Assembly (NCBI GenBank): GCA_964555295.1
Contig: CAZKRL010000021.1
Location: 1-46,779, forward strand
Direction of reading: 5' to 3'
Source of the DNA: CAZKRL01 sp964555295
GTDB taxonomy: Bacteria > Bacteroidota > Bacteroidia > Flavobacteriales_D > Sanyastnellaceae
DNA length: 46,779 bases
In this document: in pieces, positions 40,318 through 46,779 of the stretch
Layout of the letters: each line of letters opens with the position of its first letter
Numbering within the stretch: the first letter of the stretch is position 1
Made by a program: the position numbers and the translations under genes
The notes under the pieces: generated by a model
Database searches by the model: none
Told to the model about the DNA's origin: nothing
Seen by the model: only the letters and a program-made list of their open reading frames with translations

Positions 40318-41262
40318 ATGAGAAAGAATATATGGAACACTCCGGTAGAATGGCAAGGACTTTCAACACGCCGGGGCTATAGCCATACATTTCTGCTCTG
40401 TGGCTCATGCTTTGCAGATCGGATGGGCCAAAAACTCCAACGCACAAAATTCAATGCAATTGTTAATCCGTGCGGGATTGCATTTGATCCCCTGTCACTT
40501 GCCAGACATGCAGAACAGGCGTTATCACTTCAAACTCCAACCGAAGCTGATCTCATTCATCATGATGGAATGTGGCACAGTCTGCAACATCACAGTAGCT
40601 TCAGTTCGCATAGTAAAAACGAAACCCTACTAAATATCACTGCAGGTTTGCAATCTCTGCAGCGAGCTTTGCGGGAGGCCAACATCATTATATTCACTTT
40701 CGGCTCTGCCTGGTATATGGAGTGCGCCGACAATAAGCAAGCCATTGCTAACGCACATAAAATTCCCGCCCATCAATTCAATAAGAAACTCGCCACTGTT
40801 CGTCAAATTACCGAAAGCTTTTCCAACGTGATTTCCCAAATTCGAGAACAGAACCCAGCGGCAGAATTTATTTTCAGTGTAAGTCCGGTGCGATACTTGC
40901 GCGATGGCGTGCAAGGAAACATGCGCTCGAAAGCCTTGCTCATTGAAAGCGCCCATCAGATTTGCGAATCCTTTCAACAAGTGCATTATTTCCCCGCTTA
41001 TGAAATCGTAATGGATGAACTGCGGGATTACCGGTGGTATACCGACGATATGCTCCATATTTCCTCGATTTCCGTGGACTATATCTGGGAGAAATTTCAA
41101 CGAGGCACGATGGACGAACATAGTCTTTCAGTAATGCAACAAATTGAATCCTTGATCCAATTTACAGAACACCGTCCCATTCACAACACCGAAGAATACA
41201 ACCAACAACGCATTGCGAAGGAAAAGGAGATTCATAATCTCATCCAACCTCTATTGAGATAA
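40318..41262 (+). CDS. GSCFA domain protein (SGNH-like hydrolase)
   Basis: A 314-residue protein of a family named after the motif seen here as CGSCFAD (residues 28-34). S30 corresponds to the serine of SGNH hydrolases; the C-terminal YTDDMLHIS carries the DxxH pair and NPCGIAFDPLSL and FTFGSAWYM are further conserved blocks. Members are often annotated as possible esterases acting on surface glycans, without proof. No signal peptide is visible. Its gene follows GT9 by 6 bases, which supports work on the same glycan. Confidence 0.82.
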   Translation: MRKNIWNTPVEWQGLSTRRGYSHTFLLCGSCFADRMGQKLQRTKFNAIVNPCGIAFDPLSLARHAEQALSLQTPTEADLIHHDGMWHSLQHHSSFSSHSKNETLLNITAGLQSLQRALREANIIIFTFGSAWYMECADNKQAIANAHKIPAHQFNKKLATVRQITESFSNVISQIREQNPAAEFIFSVSPVRYLRDGVQGNMRSKALLIESAHQICESFQQVHYFPAYEIVMDELRDYRWYTDDMLHISSISVDYIWEKFQRGTMDEHSLSVMQQIESLIQFTEHRPIHNTEEYNQQRIAKEKEIHNLIQPLLR

Positions 41263-41348
41263 ATAGTTTATTGGTAGAAGAACAGTTAAGAGAGTTAAAC
41301 CCCTGGTCATAAAAAATGTCGACACACTCAAGTCCAAAACTTATACAT

Positions 41349-42650
41349 ATGAAAGCAACGCTACTTGCACTGTCACTTCTGTTCTCCTTCACCCTTTCAG
41401 CTCAGAATTTATATTTCCCGCCTGCCGGCGACACCTGGGAAACCTTATCCCCTCAAGAGCTCGGATGGTGCCAACCACAAATTGACAGCTTGTATCAATA
41501 CCTCGGCGACAACCAAAGTAAGGCCTTCATCTTATTGAAGGATGGCAAGATTGTGCTCGAGCAATACTTCAACGGGCATGATGCAAATACCAATTGGTAT
41601 TGGGCCTCTGCCGGAAAAACCCTCACTGCATTCCTCGTGGGCCAGGCACAGCAAGAAGGTTTTCTGAACCTCAGCGACACCACCTCGCAATACCTTGGAG
41701 CTGGTTGGACATCCTGCACTCCAGAGCAAGAAGCGGCCATTACCTTGTGGCATCAATTGACCATGACCACCGGACTAGATGATGCAGTTGCGAATGATGA
41801 CTGCACTCTTGACAGCTGCCTCATATATGAAGCTGATGCCGGCACCCGATGGGCCTATCACAACGCGCCTTACACCTTGCTTGACGCCGCACTTGAGAAC
41901 GCGACGGGGCAAAGTTTGAATTCATTTACCATTGAGCATGTACTACAACCCATTGGCATGCAAGGTGTATGGGTCTCACCCGACTTCAATAACGTATTTT
42001 ACTCACGAGCGAGGTCTATGGCGCGCTTCGGACTTTTACTATTGGCGAAAGGCGTTTGGAACGGAAACGATTTGCTGCAAGATTCTGCCTACTTCTATCA
42101 AATGACGCATGCCTCCCAAGACATCAATCAAGGATACGGCTACCTCACCTGGTTGAACAACACCGAAAACTTTATGTTGCCAGAATATCAATTTGTTTAC
42201 CCCGGCAATTTCTCGCCCGCGGCACCGCAAGAGATGTATGCGGCAATGGGTCGTGACGGACAATACATCAGTGTGGTACCATCGCAAAATCTGGTATGGA
42301 TCAGAATGGGTGAAAACCCTGACCAACTGAATGTTCCTATCCTCATGGTAGATGACATTTGGGAATACATCAACTCATTTGAATGTGAGCCCAACCAGAT
42401 CAACGAATATGAAGCGACAACAATTTCAATTCAACCCAATCCCGCTTCACGTTATTGGGAAATCAACAAACCTGATCAGGTACAATCATGGCAACTTTAT
42501 GATGCTACTGGGCGATTTTTTGTATCGAGCTCGCATGACGGCTTATTAGGACGTATTGACTGCTCCAGGTTGACGAATGGTTTTTACTTTCTCGACATTC
42601 AATTAAAATCCGGAAAATATGAGAGGTTGAAAGTGGCCAAGTATGACTGA
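41349..42650 (+). CDS. Secreted serine hydrolase (beta-lactamase class C-like) with T9SS tail
   Basis: A 433-residue exported protein. Signal peptide 1-18 (MKATLLALSLLFSFTLSA) fixes the start at ATG 41349 rather than an in-frame ATG at 41316. The nucleophile motif is SAGK (S87, K90) in YWASAGKTLTAFLVG, and YHN in RWAYHNAPYTLLD is the Y-x-N element; a GYGYLTWLNN and AMGRDGQYISVVP segment fits the third motif. The last 75 residues (ISIQPNPASRYWEI ... RLTNGFYFLDIQL) are a T9SS type A domain. Family members act as esterases, D-aminopeptidases or 6-aminohexanoate dimer-type hydrolases; substrate unknown. Confidence 0.85.
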   Translation: MKATLLALSLLFSFTLSAQNLYFPPAGDTWETLSPQELGWCQPQIDSLYQYLGDNQSKAFILLKDGKIVLEQYFNGHDANTNWYWASAGKTLTAFLVGQAQQEGFLNLSDTTSQYLGAGWTSCTPEQEAAITLWHQLTMTTGLDDAVANDDCTLDSCLIYEADAGTRWAYHNAPYTLLDAALENATGQSLNSFTIEHVLQPIGMQGVWVSPDFNNVFYSRARSMARFGLLLLAKGVWNGNDLLQDSAYFYQMTHASQDINQGYGYLTWLNNTENFMLPEYQFVYPGNFSPAAPQEMYAAMGRDGQYISVVPSQNLVWIRMGENPDQLNVPILMVDDIWEYINSFECEPNQINEYEATTISIQPNPASRYWEINKPDQVQSWQLYDATGRFFVSSSHDGLLGRIDCSRLTNGFYFLDIQLKSGKYERLKVAKYD

Positions 42651-42712
42651 AATTTGGATAACTATTTAAGTTCGAATCAGCTCGTATTTATATTCGTGCA
42701 AATTATTTTGCT

Positions 42713-44119
42713 ATGCGACTTTCCCTCGTGACCTTGTTTATTCTTTTGATTTCCGGCCTATCACAGGCACAACCTTGGACCATTGGAAATACTACCTTAA
42801 CCCAATCAGATGTTGTTACTGGCATCACCAGACCATGGGAAATTCTTTGGGGGCCGGATGACTACATTTGGTGTACTCTTCGCACAGGTCAGGTGCTTCA
42901 CATCGACCCATTGTCGGGCAACTATCAAACAATCTTGGATATTGGAAGCATCATTGCCAATGGCGGATCTGGTGAGCCAGGCATGCTGGGAATGGCGCTG
43001 CATCCTGACTTCAGCAATACCCCTAAAGTTTTTCTTGTCTATTGTTACACCTCGGGAAATAGCGTGCGCGAGCGGTTGGTTTCATTCGACTGGGATGGCA
43101 CATCACTCACCAATGAAACCCAGCTCATCAATAATATTCAAGGCAATCAGATCCATAATGGATCCAGACTTGTAATTTCACCTGATCAAAAAATCATGAT
43201 GACAGTTGGGGATCGAGGTTCATCTGCCCTGGCTCAAGATATCTCTGTTTACAATGGCAAAGTCCTGCGCATCAATTTAGACGGAAGCATTCCGAGTGAC
43301 AATCCTGATCCTTCATCTTACGTTTGGAGTTTCGGTCATAGAAATAGTCAGGGCTTATGCTACGGACCTACCGGAATCTTATATGAAAGTGAGCACGGGC
43401 AGAATAGTAGTGATGAATTCAACATCATTGAACAAGGAAGAAATTATGGTTGGCCCGATGTAGAGGGTGCATGCAATACCTCTTCGGAGCAAACTTTCTG
43501 CGCGGATAACAATGTTCGCGAACCTCTTTTGGAATGGACTCCATGTGTCGCAGTAAACGGCATCGAATATTATAATCATGCCGCGATACCAGAATGGAGC
43601 AATTCAATAATTATGGGTGTTATGGGCGGTTTGAATGGCACAAGCTCTTCCAATGACCGAGTTTCTATTCTGCATTTGAGTGATGACGGCATGTCGGTAC
43701 TTTCCGAAGACAAACTCTTCACATCCCTGAATCAAAGGTTCAGAGACGTTTGTATCAACCCATACACGGGCGCACTTTACGTCGCACTCAACGGAACACA
43801 ATACCCGGGCACAACACCCAACAAAATCATCAAGTTTGAAAATGAAGAATTTGTTGCTACCAGCGTAAAGCCGATTTCACCTGAACAAATTGTGAAAGCG
43901 TTCCCAAATCCTGCCAAAGACCAAATCGTATTTGAAGTATCGCCCACGATGTCTAATGGATCATTAAGAATTTACACTTACGACGGTAAGCTTGTTTCAG
44001 AAACTCAATTTACGGGAGAAAGGAATGTGATAAATCTAGCAGCTTTTTCGCCTGGTGCCTACTGGTATAGCGCAACTTCAAAAAAAGGCACCATGACGGG
44101 TTCATTCATTGTGGAATAA
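42713..44119 (+). CDS. Secreted glucose/sorbosone dehydrogenase-like (PQQ-type propeller) protein with T9SS tail
   Basis: A 468-residue exported protein. Signal peptide 1-19 (MRLSLVTLFILLISGLSQA), then a six-bladed propeller of the GSDH family: ITRPWEILWGPDDYIWCT, GMLGMALHPDFSNTP, QIHNGSRLVISPDQK (the histidine of the usual H-N-G-G-R loop), KVLRINLDGSIPSDNP, GHRNSQGLCY, EHGQNSSDEFNII, GRNYGWPDVEG. The last 75 residues (VKAFPNPAKDQIVFEV ... SPGAYWYSA) form a T9SS type A domain. It would oxidise sugars with PQQ outside the cell if cofactor is available; activity is not provable here. Confidence 0.88.
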   Translation: MRLSLVTLFILLISGLSQAQPWTIGNTTLTQSDVVTGITRPWEILWGPDDYIWCTLRTGQVLHIDPLSGNYQTILDIGSIIANGGSGEPGMLGMALHPDFSNTPKVFLVYCYTSGNSVRERLVSFDWDGTSLTNETQLINNIQGNQIHNGSRLVISPDQKIMMTVGDRGSSALAQDISVYNGKVLRINLDGSIPSDNPDPSSYVWSFGHRNSQGLCYGPTGILYESEHGQNSSDEFNIIEQGRNYGWPDVEGACNTSSEQTFCADNNVREPLLEWTPCVAVNGIEYYNHAAIPEWSNSIIMGVMGGLNGTSSSNDRVSILHLSDDGMSVLSEDKLFTSLNQRFRDVCINPYTGALYVALNGTQYPGTTPNKIIKFENEEFVATSVKPISPEQIVKAFPNPAKDQIVFEVSPTMSNGSLRIYTYDGKLVSETQFTGERNVINLAAFSPGAYWYSATSKKGTMTGSFIVE

Positions 44120-44125
44120 ACCCCT

Positions 44126-44713
44126 ATGAGATTCAGATCTGGAGATCGAGTAAGATTTCTGAATGATAGTGGCAGCGGAATAGTAGAAGGTTATGATTCT
44201 TCGGGGTATGTTTTGGTGAAAGATGAGGAAGGTTTTACCTATCAGCATGCGGAATCCGAACTAGTGAAAACGGATGGGAGTTCCAATGACTACTTCAGAT
44301 ATCAGCAAACCACACCTGATTTATTGGAGGTTATTCAGAGGAATGTAGATCGAAATGCCGCATATAAAGCGAGCACTCAATTCAAAAAAGCTTATAGTGA
44401 AAGAAATGAAAAGCCCCTGTCAAAGGACGTTCTGGAAGTCGACCTGCATATACACGAGCTAACAGAGAAAACGGGGAGTATGCTACCCGCAGAAATGATT
44501 CAGATTCAGTTAGAACATTTCGAACGTATGCTGAGAATCGCAGAAGAGCGAAAAATCCCTAAAGTCATTTTCATTCATGGCGTTGGACAGGGTGTTTTAC
44601 GAGGTGAAATTAGAAAAATGCTAACTATGTATTACCCTAACTGTGAATTCATGGATGCTCCATACCACACCTACGGCTTCGGAGCTACTGAAGTTAGAAT
44701 CAGAAAGTCTTGA
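44126..44713 (+). CDS. Smr-domain protein, short form
   Basis: A 195-residue protein. An N-terminal SH3/tudor-like barrel (RFRSGDRVRFLNDSGSGIV, residues 1-45) is joined by a charged linker to an Smr nuclease domain (about 105-195) with VDLHIHEL and FIHGVGQGVLRGEIR. Bacteroidota proteins with this pair usually carry a large DUF2027 domain between the two parts and are about 350 residues long; here that domain is missing. Smr domains cut or bind branched or ribosome-associated nucleic acids. Six bases behind the dehydrogenase-like gene, but with no functional link to it. Confidence 0.8.
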   Translation: MRFRSGDRVRFLNDSGSGIVEGYDSSGYVLVKDEEGFTYQHAESELVKTDGSSNDYFRYQQTTPDLLEVIQRNVDRNAAYKASTQFKKAYSERNEKPLSKDVLEVDLHIHELTEKTGSMLPAEMIQIQLEHFERMLRIAEERKIPKVIFIHGVGQGVLRGEIRKMLTMYYPNCEFMDAPYHTYGFGATEVRIRKS

Positions 44714-44742
44714 ACCCAATCATTTACCACAACTAAATTCAT

Positions 44743-44787
44743 ACTCAGCTTCCCGGTTGATTGTCAAAACTCGATGAGCTGAGTTTT
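44743..44787. terminator. Overlapping alternative hairpins between convergent genes
   Basis: Two stems share bases: ACTCAGCT (44743-44750) with AGCTGAGT (44777-44784), and AAAACTC (44766-44772) with GAGTTTT (44781-44787) around loop GATGAGCT. The second ends in a T-run on one strand and begins in an A-run, so it can act as a terminator in both directions, between the Smr gene and trxA (reverse strand). Confidence 0.5.
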
Positions 44788-44878
44788 CACAGATACAATA
44801 GCCATGCACATTCCATCATTTTCGGAGCAGACTATGGATTTCTCCAATCTTATGATGGCAGTAAACCTAAAATAATGT

Positions 44879-45199
44879 CTATGATAAAAGAGCGTCCATT
44901 TTCTCAGAGAGGACATTTTTAGGCACCGCTCCAACACTTTTATCTACCACCTGACCGCCTTTGAGAAAAAGGACCGTGGGAATATTTCTAATACCAAATT
45001 TGGCACTGATATCGGGATTTTCATCCACATTCACCTTTCCAATCACCGCCTTACCGTCATATTCCGTAGCAAGTTCATCGACAATTGGACCCACCATACG
45101 ACATGGGCCACACCATTCCGCCCAAAAATCTATCATCACCGGAAAAGCACTTTTCTCAACCAGTTCCTCGAAGTTTTTATCCGTTATTTCTATCGCCAT
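44879..45199 (-). CDS. trxA: Thioredoxin
   Basis: A 106-residue cytosolic disulfide reductase with the active site WAEWCGPCRM (C30, C33), the cis-proline region IRNIPTVLFLKGG and no signal peptide. Length and motifs are those of ordinary TrxA. It has its own promoter (45239-45267) and stands alone between the convergent Smr gene and the upstream lgt on the same strand. Confidence 0.95.
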   Translation of the reverse strand: MAIEITDKNFEELVEKSAFPVMIDFWAEWCGPCRMVGPIVDELATEYDGKAVIGKVNVDENPDISAKFGIRNIPTVLFLKGGQVVDKSVGAVPKNVLSEKMDALLS

Positions 45200-45238
45200 A
45201 TCCTCTATAGATTAGAATTTCAAAGTTTATTATCGGGT

Positions 45239-45267
45239 CAAAGTTAGACAAACCTAAGGTTAACCAA
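45239..45267 (-). promoter_or_regulatory. Promoter of trxA (TTG-N18-TAACTTTG)
   Basis: On the reverse strand TTG (45265-45267), 18 bases and TAACTTTG (45239-45246) match both Bacteroidota elements. The leader to the ATG at 45199 is about 35 bases. Confidence 0.65.
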
Positions 45268-45284
45268 CCTAAAGAAAATTAAAT

Positions 45285-46523
45285 CTAATGACCCCCATTG
45301 TACATACCCGTTGGAGCCTTTTTATATCGACTCAAGTAGATCCAAAATCCGATACCTGCCAGGATGAAACCAACGGCAATCAATTCCGCCTGTGTCCATG
45401 TCATCCCTAACAAATCAAATTTATTATTGACGCGAATTTGTTCTATCAAGAATCTCTCAAAGCCATTTAACACCAGGTAAAGAGAAAAAAGCTGACCTGG
45501 TATCTTCAGTTTTCTGCGCACCAACCATAATACCATGAAAATTATAAATGCCATGAAAGTCTCGTAGACCGGAGTGGGATACACCGGTGGCACTAAGTGC
45601 GTGCAATAACCATCATAGCAGGGCACTTCCGGGTCAGTAATTCTCACTACATGTGTATCGTTCAAAGGACCCAGGTAACCTTCATAGCGTGCGTCGTGAT
45701 TTACATTATTGGGATAATCGTATGCCCATAGCCAACCTGGCATCCAGGATATAATTCCAGGCTGTGGATGTGGATTAGCAATACCCCAGTCACCATCCCC
45801 GCTTACCTGACATCCAATTCTTCCAATACCGTATCCGATGATCATTGCGGGAGCAGCTGCGTCACAAAGTCGTCGCAACGGTATTTTCTTAGAACGTGCA
45901 TACAGCAGAACTCCGAGTGAGCCAAAAATAAGTCCACCGTATACAGTAAGCCCGCTAATAAATGATTCCACGGATGGATGCGTGAAGAACTGAATAAATT
46001 CTCGGGGATTTTCGATGAGATGAAAAAGCTTCGCTCCCGCAAATCCAAAAAGAGCAGAATACATGGTTATGTTGCCAGCATAATCCAATGGCCAAATTTC
46101 CTTGGATTCTTTAACCGGAACGGCAAGTTGAGACTTCCTTCCCTCATACCACCTCCATGCCCCGAAAGCAATTGACGAAATAAAACCAAATACAAAATAG
46201 CCTCGGGATGAAAACAAAATCTCCCTTGGCTCGAGACCTTCCGAGGGCCCAAAAAACAAATAGAGAAATTTCCAACCGATAAGAAAACCGAAAAAAGCAT
46301 TGGTGATTATTTCCGACCATGGAGCTGGCTTACCTCTCCAAACTTCGAGCTTTTGTGATTTGAATAATCCAACCGTTTGCATGCGCCTTAACTCTGAGGT
46401 CAGTAACCAACTCGAAACGCCGAAAGCAACAGCAACGAAAAATCCGAAGCTGTTTAGAAATTGCGCCCAGGGCCACTCAACACCGAATAAATCCCTAAAA
46501 GCATGGTACAGCGTTGGATACAT
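45285..46523 (-). CDS. lgt: Prolipoprotein diacylglyceryl transferase (Lgt), long Bacteroidota form
   Basis: A 412-residue inner-membrane enzyme that moves diacylglycerol from phosphatidylglycerol to the lipobox cysteine of prolipoproteins. The Lgt signature is GYGIGRIGCQVSGDGDWG; PVYPTPVYETFM takes the place of HPSQLYE and ERFLIEQIR carries the C-terminal arginine set. It is about 120 residues longer than E. coli Lgt because of an N-terminal extension and a long periplasmic loop (about 75 residues) after the signature. The essential histidine of E. coli (HGG) reads YGG here (SGLTVYGGL); from memory this is common in the phylum. It serves the lipoproteins encoded at 26241 and 35975. Confidence 0.88.
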   Translation of the reverse strand: MYPTLYHAFRDLFGVEWPWAQFLNSFGFFVAVAFGVSSWLLTSELRRMQTVGLFKSQKLEVWRGKPAPWSEIITNAFFGFLIGWKFLYLFFGPSEGLEPREILFSSRGYFVFGFISSIAFGAWRWYEGRKSQLAVPVKESKEIWPLDYAGNITMYSALFGFAGAKLFHLIENPREFIQFFTHPSVESFISGLTVYGGLIFGSLGVLLYARSKKIPLRRLCDAAAPAMIIGYGIGRIGCQVSGDGDWGIANPHPQPGIISWMPGWLWAYDYPNNVNHDARYEGYLGPLNDTHVVRITDPEVPCYDGYCTHLVPPVYPTPVYETFMAFIIFMVLWLVRRKLKIPGQLFSLYLVLNGFERFLIEQIRVNNKFDLLGMTWTQAELIAVGFILAGIGFWIYLSRYKKAPTGMYNGGH

Positions 46524-46673
46524 ATAGGTTAGAATTAGTTCGCTAAATTAATTCCGAACAAGGTCTGTCGTTTAAATGCGAATTATATGGTACTGACAGT
46601 GCCACGTTGATCTCGTTGCATTTGTAATCGAACGATAATCATATCCACAGCTTTTCTATCTAAGGTAATGCTC

Positions 46674-46681
46674 TACTTTTG
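46674..46681 (+). promoter_or_regulatory. -7 promoter box (TACTTTTG) of the right-edge gene
   Basis: Exact TAnnTTTG, 16 bases before the ATG at 46698. No clear TTG upstream. It lies in the 174-base gap divergent from lgt, which also holds the imperfect dyad GGTACTG-A-CAGTGCC (about 46589-46603). Confidence 0.45.
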
Positions 46682-46697
46682 AGACAAATATTTCGGC

Positions 46698-46779
46698 ATG
46701 AGAATTTCTACTCTTTTGGTTGCGGTCACTCTAGCATTATATTCTGACACCCTTCGCGCTCAATCACCCGTTCCACTTC
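46698..46779 (+). CDS. Secreted protein, first 27 codons (cut by window edge)
   Basis: The frame from ATG 46698 reads MRISTLLVAVTLALYS then DTLRAQSPVPL and runs off the window. It is a signal peptide with a likely cleavage after RAQ, so the product is exported. Nothing more can be said about its function. Divergent from lgt. Confidence 0.6.
   Translation, partial: MRISTLLVAVTLALYSDTLRAQSPVPL

Noticed and set aside
45285..46523. Lgt considered degenerate because HGG reads YGG and the protein is over-long
   Set aside because: The rest of the signature and the C-terminal motifs are whole, and I recall the same long form with YGG in other Bacteroidota, so it is most likely active.
1..46779. CRISPR arrays, insertion sequences, prophage, toxin-antitoxin or defence genes
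   Set aside because: I saw no regularly spaced direct repeats, transposase, integrase, phage structural or known defence proteins on either strand. The only repeats are the two intergenic units at 411-604.

Overview
The window reads as chromosomal DNA of a Bacteroidota bacterium, most likely of the Flavobacteriales or a near relative. Evidence: three proteins end in type IX secretion (T9SS) type A tails and one in a type B (gliding-associated, CHU_C-like) tail; there is a PUR-alpha-like DUF3276 protein, a Bacteroidota-style GlmU-like protein, a short MenE and a long Lgt; and many genes carry the phylum's TAnnTTTG-type -7 promoter box instead of a purine-rich ribosome binding site. I cannot name a genus. 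I see no rRNA, CRISPR array, phage, transposase or integrase.

Layout. 1-374 is the end-truncated N-terminus of a secreted protein. 375-686 holds two tandem copies of a palindromic repeat. 687-4051 is an overlapping three-gene nucleotide-sugar set (SDR epimerase, UDP-sugar 6-dehydrogenase, DegT aminotransferase), followed by a GlmU-like protein (4079) and Lon (5281). A 1141-residue T9SS beta-propeller protein converges on lon. 11309-12388 is folE plus a 6-pyruvoyl-tetrahydropterin synthase, divergent from metK (12583), a FISUMP-domain membrane protein, folK and a deoxynucleoside kinase. 15950-17940 is menG-aroA, and 18132-25242 is a tightly overlapping operon menD-menB-menA-X-menC-menE-rdgB, where X is a multi-pass acyltransferase-like protein. 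Thus the last steps towards chorismate (AroA) and most of menaquinone synthesis (MenD, B, A, C, E, G) lie together; menF and menH are not here.

25320-32415 has ctlX head-to-head with a lipoprotein, a GT39-like glycosyltransferase, an RsmI-like methyltransferase, the PUR protein and a 900-residue-class PKD/T9SS type B protein. A small winged-helix-like gene sits behind a dyad-containing promoter (32688-33027). Then come ribH and a TPR membrane protein, divergent from recF, whose stop codon overlaps a tRNA-Arg(CCU) on the other strand. 35975-37324 is a two-gene secreted pair of unknown function closed by a clear terminator. 37388-41262 is an SDR protein, dapD, a GT9 glycosyltransferase and a GSCFA protein. 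The right end carries a T9SS serine hydrolase, a T9SS glucose/sorbosone dehydrogenase-like protein, a short Smr protein, trxA, lgt and the first codons of another secreted protein.

The window is mainly a housekeeping and cell-envelope region. I did not find a clear new defence or mobile system. The strongest leads are the palindromic repeat pair, the membrane protein embedded in the men operon, the recurring leaderless-looking start architecture, the small dyad-controlled winged-helix gene, and the secreted pair at 35975-37324.
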